Below the pieces are notes generated by a model, which was not told where the DNA came from, ran no database searches, and saw only the letters and a list, made by a program, of their open reading frames with translations. A stretch of DNA of 64,000 bases, taken from Chlamydia trachomatis A/HAR-13 (GTDB lineage Bacteria; Chlamydiota; Chlamydiia; Chlamydiales; Chlamydiaceae). The translations under genes and the position numbers were made by a program. The stretch is from NCBI RefSeq assembly GCF_000012125.1, contig NC_007429.1, positions 868,001 to 932,000 on the forward strand, read 5' to 3'. Below, piece by piece: positions 56,401 to 64,000 of the stretch. Every line of letters begins with the position of its first letter. Positions within the stretch are counted from its first letter, which is position 1.

Positions 56401-56538
56401 ATGAGAGTTAGTTCATCCATCAAAGCAGACCCCTCAAAAGGTGACAAGCTTGTTCGTCGTAAGGGACGTCTTTATGTTATTAACAAGAAAGATCCCAACC
56501 GTAAGCAGCGTCAAGCAGGGCCTGCTCGTAAGAAGTAA
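56401..56538 (+). CDS. rpmJ: 50S ribosomal protein L36, zinc-free form
   Basis: A 45-residue basic protein ([18 protein letters not shown], ending RQAGPARKK). The family's three Cys and one His that bind zinc are all absent, so this is a C-minus bL36. The next gene, rpsN, is also zinc-free. The ATG at 56401 starts a two-gene operon with a 23 bp gap. Corresponds to CT786. Confidence 0.94.
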
Positions 56539-56561
56539 TATATAGATTTAGGTGAGAACGC

Positions 56562-56867
56562 ATGGCGAAGAAGTCAGCAGTAGCTAGAGAAGTTAAACGT
56601 CGAAAGTTAGTAGAAGCTAATTTTCAGAAGAGAGCAGAGCTTCGAAAACTTGCGAAGAGTTTATCTGTTAGCGAGGAAGAAAGAGAAAGAGCTCGGGAAG
56701 CTCTCAATAAAATGAGAAGAGATACTTCTCCTTCTCGTTTACATAATAGATGCCTATTAACAGGCCGTCCTCGTGGATACCTTAGAAAGTTTGCTATCTC
56801 AAGAATTTGTTTTAGACAAATGGCTTCTATGGGAGATATCCCAGGCGTTGTGAAAGCAAGTTGGTAG
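56562..56867 (+). CDS. rpsN: 30S ribosomal protein S14
   Basis: A 101-residue S14 of the longer form without zinc-binding CXXC pairs; the C-terminal core [19 protein letters not shown] is unmistakable. The ATG follows AGGTGAG. It is outside the main ribosomal protein cluster. A strong terminator follows directly. Corresponds to CT787. Confidence 0.96.
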
Positions 56868-56878
56868 GACTTGTGTTG

Positions 56879-56902
56879 AGCCCCTTGAAAGGGGCTTTTT
56901 TT
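56879..56902 (+). terminator. Rho-independent terminator after rpsN
   Basis: A 7 bp stem (AGCCCCT / AGGGGCT) with a 4 nt TGAA loop and a run of seven T. It touches the stop codon of the convergent membrane protein gene. Confidence 0.92.
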
Positions 56903-57401
56903 ACTCGTCTTTTACTGTTCCTGAAAGTTCCGGTATATTCTTCACCTTTTCCCAGTTAGGCATTCCTTTCTTCCATACCCATAATTCTTGGGGATCGATC
57001 CCTTTTTCAGGAGAGTGTTTGCATTCTTTTAAGAATGCGGTCAGCTGTACGATGGAAATAGGACCGACATTAGTATAGTCTTTATTTAAGTAGAACCACT
57101 TTTCTGTATCAATCGCAATTTGATTCATTGTATCTGGGATGGAAATAATTTCTGAGTCCTCTAAAGTATTCTGTAAAAGGAATTCTTCGGAATCTTGCTG
57201 GTCCATGGAACGATTATCTTGTGTAGAAGAAGGAAGAGGAGGGAGAATTAATAGGAAGATAATGGCAAAAATACCAAAAAACATTCCTGCCAAAAACCAG
57301 CCTATTAGATTGCGATTTTTTTTATTAGCTAGGTACGCCGTAAGCATTCCCAGACAGATGTACAGTAAAAAAAAGGTGAATGGGAACATTCCGGAGTTCA
57401 T
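56901..57401 (-). CDS. Membrane protein with C-terminal GYF_2-like domain
   Basis: A 166-residue protein with two closely spaced hydrophobic segments (about residues 5-23 and 33-54) joined by a short basic loop (LANKKNRN). An acidic linker and a C-terminal domain of about 60 residues follow. That domain starts WFYLNKDYTNVGPIS and ends VWKKGMPNWEKV, the pattern of the GYF_2 (DUF4339) family. GYF-type domains bind proline-rich peptides in eukaryotes; the bacterial role is unclear. The ATG at 57401 has no clear ribosome-binding site, and Met5 is an alternative. Position equals CT788. Confidence 0.8.
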   Translation of the reverse strand: MNSGMFPFTFFLLYICLGMLTAYLANKKNRNLIGWFLAGMFFGIFAIIFLLILPPLPSSTQDNRSMDQQDSEEFLLQNTLEDSEIISIPDTMNQIAIDTEKWFYLNKDYTNVGPISIVQLTAFLKECKHSPEKGIDPQELWVWKKGMPNWEKVKNIPELSGTVKDE

Positions 57402-57522
57402 GGGAGGGCTGCCTAATTTTAAGTTCGTTGTAAATAATCACATTATTTCTTAGAGCAGCTTTTCTCGCTAAAAAAAAGATCATCATAGTACCTTTTTCTC
57501 GAGAAACAAAAACAATCAGGAA

Positions 57523-57774
57523 TTACTTTTGCTTAGGATGAAGAACGACAAGGAAGATTCCAGAGGCAATGCCAAAGAAAAAAGTAAGGAAGAACCAGCG
57601 GACAGGACGGCGATGCTTCCTTTTAGCCAGTAAGTATCCTAAGCATCCAGGAATGATGCCTCCTAGAGAATCTCCTAGCTTGATGCTGACTAGTGTCCAA
57701 ACCATCATTAGCAAGCAGATAAAACAGCTCAGTATATCTATACGATATTGCCTATATTCTATATTTGAATTCAT
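57523..57774 (-). CDS. Small two-helix membrane protein related to its neighbour
   Basis: An 83-residue protein (ATG at 57774; the frame extends to a TTG at 57813). It has two hydrophobic segments separated by a basic turn (LLAKRKHRRPVRWFF) and nothing else. The segment aligns with the membrane part of the protein at 56901 (LANKKNRNLIGWFL, then FFGI-A-IFL), so the two look like paralogues, this one without the GYF_2-like domain. Possibly CT789. Function unknown. Confidence 0.65.
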   Translation of the reverse strand: MNSNIEYRQYRIDILSCFICLLMMVWTLVSIKLGDSLGGIIPGCLGYLLAKRKHRRPVRWFFLTFFFGIASGIFLVVLHPKQK

Positions 57775-58052
57775 TAAAAAATAATGGGTTCGCTTTCGTT
57801 TTTGAAAAAACAATATTAACGAGTAGATGATTTCTTTTCTAAAAAAGCTCCTGTCTACAAGTTAGGGAGCGTTTTTAGAAAGAGAGCAGCTTTGATCTTG
57901 TTATTGACTTAGATTGCAGTAACTTTTACCCTCGTCTCCAGTAACTTTCTTGGTAAAAAAATCTTTTGAAAGTGTTGCTGTTAAAAATTTTTTGGCATAG
58001 AAATAGAGCTGAATAGAAGAGACAAGATCACGAGAATGAGGCAGCCGAGAGT

Positions 58053-58547
58053 ATGGATAAGCAAAGATTAAAATTAGATGTAAAAGAGATTGAATTCCCA
58101 GAAACAGTCTTTAGTCGCGATATAGAGACCCGTGTGATTCAAGTGATCATTCTTCACTGCTTAGCAAAAATCGATGGGGTTTCATTATTAGGCGGGAATC
58201 TCATTGACACGCTTTTTGGACGCGATATCGAAAGAATGAAAGGGATCTATGTTGAGCAGGATAGCAAGAATTCTTTGGTAAAGGTTCGAGTTGAAGTGAA
58301 TGTGGACTACGGAGTTTCTATCCCTGAAAAAACAGAAGAAATCCAAGGCTGTATTGTATCCGAAATCTCCGAATATACGGGATTGCATGTTGCTGCGGTT
58401 CATGTTGTCGTCAAAGGATTAACGCATCCAAAAGCCAAGGATGAAGAAGTTCCTGCTATTGAAGTTGTTGAAGAACCTTGTTTAGAGGAATTGCCTTCGG
58501 CAGAAGAATACTTAGAAGAAGTTTCTGTGATTCAAACTGAAGAATAA
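58053..58547 (+). CDS. Asp23/Gls24-family protein
   Basis: A 164-residue protein whose first 120 residues match the Asp23/Gls24 (DUF322) fold: FSRDIETRVIQVIILHCLAKIDGV, then VKVRVEVNVDYGVSIPE, then GLHVAAVHVVVKGL. The last 40 residues are very acidic. In firmicutes such proteins are alkaline-shock or envelope-stress proteins tethered at the membrane; here no anchor is visible. Monocistronic, with a terminator directly after. Corresponds to CT790. Confidence 0.85.
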   Translation: MDKQRLKLDVKEIEFPETVFSRDIETRVIQVIILHCLAKIDGVSLLGGNLIDTLFGRDIERMKGIYVEQDSKNSLVKVRVEVNVDYGVSIPEKTEEIQGCIVSEISEYTGLHVAAVHVVVKGLTHPKAKDEEVPAIEVVEEPCLEELPSAEEYLEEVSVIQTEE

Positions 58548-58571
58548 AAGGCTCTGTATAGAGCCTTTTTT
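58547..58571 (+). terminator. Rho-independent terminator
   Basis: A 9 bp perfect stem (AAAGGCTCT / AGAGCCTTT) with a GTAT loop and a T-run, beginning at the stop codon of the Asp23-like gene. Confidence 0.9.
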
Positions 58572-58591
58572 TGGTTAGGATCCTCGGTATG

Positions 58592-60388
58592 TTATTCGGG
58601 TTTGGCGCCTTCTTCCTGGATCCGTTGAATGTCTTTTGCTGTGATTCCCTGTACAGTTTTTAACTCTTCTTCCGAAGCGATGAACACACGTTTCCAGCTT
58701 TTAAACTTTTGAAGTAGACGTTTTGTTTTCACTTCACCGATTCCAGGGATTTTTTTTGTAGTTAGCACTGCTTTTGCATGTTTTTTACGATAGTGTTGAA
58801 TCGCGAAACGGTGGGCTTCATCTCGTAATAGCTGAAAGAACTGAAGAATTGCGGATGTGGGATGAAGAAGGATTCCTTGGGGGAAAGTTTCACAAAATAG
58901 CTTTTCTTGGCGCAAGCTTTTGCTGTGATTGCCAGATTCCTTGGCGATGGTTACTACGGTAATCCCTGTTAAATTCAGCTCCTCTAAAATGCGTTGCGCT
59001 CGTTTAAATTGATTACGTCCACCATCGATTACTATTAAGTTTGGGAGTTCTGTAGTAAGGGATCGGAAACGTCGTGTTAAGACCTCTTCAAAAGCAGCCA
59101 AGTCATCGCCATGAGAAGTAATAGAGAAGGTGCGATATTGTTTGGGAGAGAAGAGACCATTTTCGAAAACAATGCACACACCGACATTATGCTCACCTTG
59201 TAAGTGTGCATTGTCATAGCACTCAATGCGATATGGATACTGGCTTAAATTAAAGAAATGTTGCAGCTCTTCATAAGGAGGAGTGATAGAATTGAAAGGT
59301 TTCGCTTGTTCAGCAGCATTTTTATGAGCAAGAGCAAGAAGCTCTTTTCCGTATTCTGTTTTCGGGCAGCGGATTTTTGGCGGTTCAGCAGTGTTCAGTA
59401 GATAGGGGAGCTCTGGACTGTCTAAAGATACAGGAACAAATATTTCCTTGGGGATACGAGGATTTTCTGCATAATATTGCAAAATGAAAGAAGAAAATAA
59501 GGCAGAATCTTCCTGAGCATTTTCTGGGAAGATAAAATAACGAGCGCCAAGTAGTTTCCCAGAATAGACGGATAGTACAGAGACAATAGCGAGAGAACCT
59601 TTCCTATAAAGGCCTAGTACATCGATATCATATGCTTGAAATTTCTCAACATGCTGTTTTGCCATAGTTTGACGGATCAGGGTGAGAGTGCGATACAAGG
59701 CTGCGGCATGTTCAAACTTTTGTTCTTGAGAGGCTTTTTCAATCGCTTTTTCTAAGTTAGATATTGTGGAACGCACATCTCCTTTAAGAAACAGAACGGC
59801 TTTGTCCAAAGTTTCCTGGTATTCCGTTTGAGAACATAATCCTACACAAGGAGCTAAGCATCTTTTCATTTCATAGAGGACGCAAGGACGTTGGCGAGTC
59901 GAGAATTCTCGATCGGAGCATGTCCTCAAAGGGAACCAGAGGCTAATGACTTCTAGCAGGGCATAGCAGGCTTCAGCACTGACATAAGGCCCGAATAACC
60001 ACTGTTTTTTTTTACCTGGGGAAAGAGCCCGTGTTCGTATAGCTTCAATTCTAGGCCAAGGATGTTCCAGGGATACAGATAGGCAGAAAAATGTTTTATC
60101 GTCTTTGAGAAGGACGTTGTAGCGAGGCTGATATTTTTTGATTAAGTTGTTTTCTAGGAGAATGGCCTCTGTTTCATTTGAAACAACAATCGTGTCTATA
60201 TCTGTAGTTTTTTTCATTAAAAAAGGGATGCGTTTACGGGAATCGCCTTTCTTTTGAAGATATGAAGAAAGTCGATTCCGTAAATTTTTCGCCTTACCTA
60301 CGTAAAGAACTGTTCCTTGGGAGTCTTTCATTAGATAGACCCCAGGAGAAGAAGAAACGTCTTTTAAAGAAAAATCCTCTATGCGCAC
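58592..60388 (-). CDS. uvrC: Excinuclease ABC subunit C
   Basis: Makes both incisions in nucleotide excision repair. The 598-residue protein has the N-terminal GIY-YIG nuclease (GVYLMKD, then [17 protein letters not shown]; about residues 17-43), a Cys-rich segment ([15 protein letters not shown]), a UVR domain, the RNase H-like nuclease ([20 protein letters not shown]) and two C-terminal helix-hairpin-helix motifs ([13 protein letters not shown]). The start codon is GTG. It lies 24 bp downstream of mutS on the same strand. Corresponds to CT791. Confidence 0.95.
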   Translation of the reverse strand: MRIEDFSLKDVSSSPGVYLMKDSQGTVLYVGKAKNLRNRLSSYLQKKGDSRKRIPFLMKKTTDIDTIVVSNETEAILLENNLIKKYQPRYNVLLKDDKTFFCLSVSLEHPWPRIEAIRTRALSPGKKKQWLFGPYVSAEACYALLEVISLWFPLRTCSDREFSTRQRPCVLYEMKRCLAPCVGLCSQTEYQETLDKAVLFLKGDVRSTISNLEKAIEKASQEQKFEHAAALYRTLTLIRQTMAKQHVEKFQAYDIDVLGLYRKGSLAIVSVLSVYSGKLLGARYFIFPENAQEDSALFSSFILQYYAENPRIPKEIFVPVSLDSPELPYLLNTAEPPKIRCPKTEYGKELLALAHKNAAEQAKPFNSITPPYEELQHFFNLSQYPYRIECYDNAHLQGEHNVGVCIVFENGLFSPKQYRTFSITSHGDDLAAFEEVLTRRFRSLTTELPNLIVIDGGRNQFKRAQRILEELNLTGITVVTIAKESGNHSKSLRQEKLFCETFPQGILLHPTSAILQFFQLLRDEAHRFAIQHYRKKHAKAVLTTKKIPGIGEVKTKRLLQKFKSWKRVFIASEEELKTVQGITAKDIQRIQEEGAKPE

Positions 60389-60412
60389 GCAGAAAAATCG
60401 TAAACAAAAGAA

Positions 60413-62875
60413 TTAAAACATAACCAGTTGTTGAGCTTTTTCAGGCTCTGGGCGTAGATCTGGGCCTTCGAATTGATGCAAGATCTGCTGTGCTCTTGAT
60501 ACAACGGAAAGAGGAAAACCTGCAAGCTTAGCGACATGAATGCCAAAACTTTTTTTCGAGTGCCCTTTTACGATCTCGTACATGAAAATAGGTTGTCCGC
60601 TATTTTCCTTAACCATAGCGTGAAAATTTTCTACATGCTGACAGTGCATTTCTAATTCGGTAAGTTCTTTATAATGGGTAGCGAATAGTGTTTTTGCTTT
60701 TTTCCCATCTGTAAACAGAAGGAACTCTACTACAGCTTGGGCAATAGCAAGCCCATCATAAGTACTTGTCCCTCTACCGATTTCATCAAGAATAACCAAT
60801 GATCTATCTGTTGCATTGTGCAGGATATTTGCCGTTTCTGCCATCTCTACCATAAAGGTAGACATCCCTTTAGAAAGGTTATCTCCAGCGCCAATACGTG
60901 TAAAAATTTTATCTACTATACCAATATGAGCAGAACGTGCCGGTATGAAAGATCCCATTTGAGCCATAATGACAAGGAGTGCAATTTGGCGAATATAGGT
61001 GGATTTCCCAGCCATATTAGGCCCTGTGAGGAGGATCATTCGTGTTTGGGCACTGTGCATCACTGTGTCATTAGGAATAAAAGTCCCTTTATCTAGTAGG
61101 GTCAGGGCGACGGGATGCATTCCTTTGGTAATGGATAAAGCATCGCTATGGTCAACGAGGGGGCGGCGATAATCATATTCTGCAGCTAGTTCTGCCAGAG
61201 ATACCACATAGTCTAAGTCTGCAACTGCAGTGGAAAGTTTGAGAATGAGATCTCGATGTTCTACGATATAGAAACAAAGCTCCTTAAAGAGCTTGGTTTC
61301 TAAAGTTTGTAGCTTATCTTCCACGCTAAATACTTCATCCTGGAATTGTTGAAGTTCTTGCGTAGTGAATCGTTCTGCATGTAGCCGTGATTGCCGACGG
61401 ATAAATTCCTTGGGAAGTTGGGGAGCTAGGTTGCTAGCCACTTCAATGTAATATCCTAATGCCTGAGCATAACAGACTTTGAGTTTCTTAATGCCTGTTT
61501 CATTTCGAATACGTTCTTGGTATTCAAGAATCCAGGATTTAGAATTTTCTTTGATGTTTCTTAGTCGTAGAAGATCTGGATGATAGTGGTTTGCGAAAAT
61601 ATTCCCTTCGGACACTTTTAAAGGAAGTTCTTGGATAAGCTCTGTCGATAACGTTTTTATGAGAGAGCATAGAGGGGGAGCAATCAAAAACTTATTCTCT
61701 AAAAATTCGGGTAGAGCACAGTTTTGCAAATTGTCTGCAATGTGTGTACAAGAGAGCAGCGAGTCTCGAAGCGTTCCAATATCTTTCGGAGTAGCCAGAC
61801 TAGTTGAGATTTTAGTAGCCAGACGTTCTAAGTCTCGTACACAGGACAACTGACGTTTTAAGATTTTTCGAAGATCTGCTTGCTGTAAGAAAAATTCTAC
61901 ACTGTCCTGTCTAAGAGTGATTTCTTTTAAATCATAGAAAGGATTGATTAAGGTATTTCTTAATAAACGACCTCCCATTGGGGTGGAGGTTCGTTCCATA
62001 ACTTGAAGCAAAGATCCTTTTCTATGCTCACCATGAATAGGAGACAGTAGTTCTAGATTTGTTTGGGAAGCTTTATCAATAAGTAAATGTTTCTGTTGTC
62101 CATAAATTTTTGGAATAGAGAGATGGGAAATAGGAAGAAGAAGTTTGTCCTGAATATAAGACAGTAATGCTCCGGCCGCATTAATAGCAGGGACTAGTCC
62201 TTGCAATCCAAAACCATCTAAAGAGGAAACTTGAAAACACGTATATAATTTCTTTGTTGCAGACTGATACTCGAAAGCCCAAGAAACGTATTCGGATAGT
62301 GTGATACGTAAATGCTGTTGGAGTTGTTTAATAACAGCTTCATTTTTTTGATAAAATTTTGCGTGGCTCAATAACTCTGTAGGAGCCAGCCGACAGATCG
62401 CCTCAATAAGGTCCTTGGTATTATCGTATTCAGCAACAAGGAAAGTTCCTATCGACAAGTCTAAACAGGAGAGACCATAGAGAGACCCTACTTGATTGAT
62501 TGCAAGGACATAGTTATTTGCTTTTTCTGGGAGCAAAGAAGAGGATAAGAGTGCTCCAGGGGTTATCAATCGGTTGATTGTCCGAGGAACGAGGCCTTTG
62601 CTCCCTTCAGTATTATCGGCCTGCTCAGCAATGGCTACCTTAAAACCGCGGCTTACTAAACGGTCCACATATCCATCCAGACAAGTTGCTGGGATGCCGC
62701 TCATCGGCACATTCTGTCTCTGTGTTAAAGTAATATCTAGATTTTGAGCTAGGATCAAAGCATCGTCAAAAAATGCTTCATAAAACTCTCCAAGGCGAAA
62801 TAACAATAGACAATCACCAGCTTGCTCTTTGCACTGATGCCATTGCTGCATCATTGGGGTTAGTTTGTGTGTCAT
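60413..62875 (-). CDS. mutS: DNA mismatch repair protein MutS
   Basis: Recognises mismatches. The 820-residue protein has the N-terminal mismatch-binding domain with the Phe-x-Glu motif (LGEFYEAF, about residues 28-35), core and clamp domains, Walker [14 protein letters not shown] (about residue 618), Walker [16 protein letters not shown] and the C-terminal helix-turn-helix. Upstream of uvrC in a two-gene repair operon. It is divergent from the small gene before dnaG. Corresponds to CT792. Confidence 0.96.
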   Translation of the reverse strand: MTHKLTPMMQQWHQCKEQAGDCLLLFRLGEFYEAFFDDALILAQNLDITLTQRQNVPMSGIPATCLDGYVDRLVSRGFKVAIAEQADNTEGSKGLVPRTINRLITPGALLSSSLLPEKANNYVLAINQVGSLYGLSCLDLSIGTFLVAEYDNTKDLIEAICRLAPTELLSHAKFYQKNEAVIKQLQQHLRITLSEYVSWAFEYQSATKKLYTCFQVSSLDGFGLQGLVPAINAAGALLSYIQDKLLLPISHLSIPKIYGQQKHLLIDKASQTNLELLSPIHGEHRKGSLLQVMERTSTPMGGRLLRNTLINPFYDLKEITLRQDSVEFFLQQADLRKILKRQLSCVRDLERLATKISTSLATPKDIGTLRDSLLSCTHIADNLQNCALPEFLENKFLIAPPLCSLIKTLSTELIQELPLKVSEGNIFANHYHPDLLRLRNIKENSKSWILEYQERIRNETGIKKLKVCYAQALGYYIEVASNLAPQLPKEFIRRQSRLHAERFTTQELQQFQDEVFSVEDKLQTLETKLFKELCFYIVEHRDLILKLSTAVADLDYVVSLAELAAEYDYRRPLVDHSDALSITKGMHPVALTLLDKGTFIPNDTVMHSAQTRMILLTGPNMAGKSTYIRQIALLVIMAQMGSFIPARSAHIGIVDKIFTRIGAGDNLSKGMSTFMVEMAETANILHNATDRSLVILDEIGRGTSTYDGLAIAQAVVEFLLFTDGKKAKTLFATHYKELTELEMHCQHVENFHAMVKENSGQPIFMYEIVKGHSKKSFGIHVAKLAGFPLSVVSRAQQILHQFEGPDLRPEPEKAQQLVMF

Positions 62876-62937
62876 AGCTTTATCTAGTATTGCGTGATCG
62901 AAAAAATTTTTTATTCGTAGTAGGGGAACAGGCTCTT

Positions 62938-63207
62938 ATGTATCAGAAAACCTTCGAAACGCGAGTGTACAACGGTGTTGAATTTTTGGGGAATACAAGA
63001 CTTTGGGAAGCAAAATTCTTAAGAGAAAAAGGAATCCATCAGGGAGAAAGAAGCACACATTCCCAAGAAAATTATAGTGCGTTACCATGGCGGATCCTTT
63101 ATCGCCGAAGAGCGGGCATCGCGTGTAAAAAAAATATTGTACGATGCTTATATTCACGAATAGTGGATCATAAGAGAAGAGCAACAAGAGGATTGGAGCT
63201 AGGCTAG
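62938..63207 (+). CDS. Small basic hypothetical protein upstream of dnaG
   Basis: An 89-residue, strongly basic protein starting MYQKTFETRVYNG, with Arg/Lys-rich stretches (ILYRRRAGIACKK, DHKRRATRG). The ATG at 62938 follows AGGGGAACA; the frame extends to a TTG at 62890. No membrane segment and no recognised domain. Its stop is 1 bp before the dnaG ATG, so the dnaG ribosome-binding site lies inside it and the two are surely co-transcribed. Position equals CT793. It could be nucleic-acid-binding, from charge only. Confidence 0.65.
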   Translation: MYQKTFETRVYNGVEFLGNTRLWEAKFLREKGIHQGERSTHSQENYSALPWRILYRRRAGIACKKNIVRCLYSRIVDHKRRATRGLELG

Positions 63208-63208
63208 T

Positions 63209-64000
63209 ATGTATTACACAGAAGAGAGCTTAGAGACTCTAAAACATAGTATTGATATTGTTAGCGTTTTGGGGGAATACGTACATTTAAAGCGCAGCGG
63301 TGCAGATTACAAGGCTTGCTGTCCTTTTCATGATGAGAAAACACCGTCATTTATCGTGTACCCAACTAGAGGCCACTACCATTGTTATGGATGTGGAGAG
63401 CATGGTGATACCATTAATTTTCTTATGAAACAGCAGGGATATTCTTTCTCTGAAGCGGTACTTTTCTTAGCGAAAAAGTTTCATGTTGATCTTGTTGTCA
63501 GAACTAAAGAGACCTCAGGGCAAGATTCTAAAGATAGTCTTCGGCGTATTAACAGAGAAGCTGAAAGGTTTTTTCAATACTGTTTATTACATTTGCCGGA
63601 AGGGGAAGAGGCTTTGGCCTATTTATATAAGCGAGGGTTTTCTCCCGATACGATAGATCGTTTTCAGATTGGTTATGCTCCTGAGCAAAGATTGTTTATT
63701 CAAGCGATGGAAGAGCGCAATATTTCTGTGAAGCAGCTAGAGTGGGCTGGGTATCTCGCTAAAGACTGGTTTTTGTTTGCTCAGAGAATCATGTTCCCGA
63801 TTCAAGATGCTTTAGGCTATACCATTGGATTTTCTTCTCGGAGGTTCAAAGAAGGTGGGCGTGGTGGAAAATATATTAATTCCCCGGAGACCATTTTATT
63901 TAAAAAATCTCGGGTATTATACGGGTTACAATTTTCTCGTAAGCGCATCGCTAAAGAGCGGAGAGTGATTTTAGTTGAAGGTCAGGCAGATTGTTTGCAA
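63209..64000 (+). CDS. dnaG: DNA primase, 3' end beyond the window
   Basis: Synthesises replication primers. The first 264 residues are present and the frame is open at base 64000. The N-terminal CHC2 zinc-binding domain is complete (CCPFHDEKTPSF, then HCYGCGEHGD; about residues 37-75), followed by the primase core start (GRVILVEGQADCLQ type at the edge, with VLYGLQFS before it). The ATG at 63209 lies 1 bp after the preceding stop, with GAGGATTGGAG as ribosome-binding site. Corresponds to CT794. Confidence 0.95.
   Translation, partial: MYYTEESLETLKHSIDIVSVLGEYVHLKRSGADYKACCPFHDEKTPSFIVYPTRGHYHCYGCGEHGDTINFLMKQQGYSFSEAVLFLAKKFHVDLVVRTKETSGQDSKDSLRRINREAERFFQYCLLHLPEGEEALAYLYKRGFSPDTIDRFQIGYAPEQRLFIQAMEERNISVKQLEWAGYLAKDWFLFAQRIMFPIQDALGYTIGFSSRRFKEGGRGGKYINSPETILFKKSRVLYGLQFSRKRIAKERRVILVEGQADCLQ

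Overview
The window is a contiguous piece of a Chlamydia chromosome from the C. trachomatis / C. muridarum / C. suis group. Three things support this: the 16S rRNA sequence, the gene order (haem genes, mfd, alaS, rRNA operon, tktB, then the peptidoglycan cluster), and chlamydia-specific features such as the MurC-Ddl fusion, GroEL3 and RsbV2. The 16S variable region near 10995-11010 fits C. muridarum or C. suis better than C. trachomatis as I remember those sequences; I could not check this. CT numbers in the evidence fields are remembered C. trachomatis D/UW-3 locus numbers and serve only as pointers.

Layout. 1-867: 3' part of a helical protein gene. 859-4486 (-): late haem synthesis, hemE-hemN-hemG, in overlapping genes. 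4499-10341 (-): mfd and alaS. 10920-15889 (+): one rRNA operon (16S, 23S, 5S) with no tRNA in its spacer, closed by a strong terminator. 16168-20985: transketolase, a short AMP nucleosidase, EF-P paralogue, and two poorly known genes including a metallophosphoesterase. 21066-22752 (-): the divergent GroEL3 and tRNA-Cys. 23052-32112 (+): murF, mraY, murD, a LysM protein, ftsW, murG and murC-ddl, a division/peptidoglycan cluster without ftsZ or ftsA. 32149-33532 (-): a KH-domain protein and an FtsQ-like protein. 33686-37876: RsbV-type antagonist, miaA, the menaquinone (futalosine) enzyme mqnC and a coiled-coil protein. 38330-41115: rsfS, fabF, a Nudix hydrolase and inorganic pyrophosphatase. 41363-43397: leucine dehydrogenase and CysQ. 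43696-47254: plsC, an acyl-ACP synthetase-like gene and a lone BioF-like enzyme. 47173-55334: priA, an unknown proline-rich protein, two related secreted thioredoxin-fold proteins, lysS and cysS. 55412-56867: rnpA, rpmH, rpmJ and rpsN. 56901-58547: two small membrane proteins and an Asp23/Gls24 protein. 58592-64000: uvrC, mutS, a small unknown gene and the start of dnaG.

The region is compact, and many neighbours overlap by 4-95 bp. I see no insertion sequence, prophage, CRISPR array, toxin-antitoxin pair or foreign island, so I do not claim a new mobile or defence system. The leads most worth following are lineage-specific changes within core functions. They include a GroEL paralogue without its ATPase residues and a thioredoxin-fold protein whose CXXC is broken next to an intact paralogue. 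Others are a KH protein with a Cys/His tail, paired membrane proteins of which one carries a GYF_2-like domain, and an FtsQ-like gene whose TTG start runs straight into a C7 tract. Inverted repeats upstream of plsC and a structured untranslated stretch before rpmJ complete the list.
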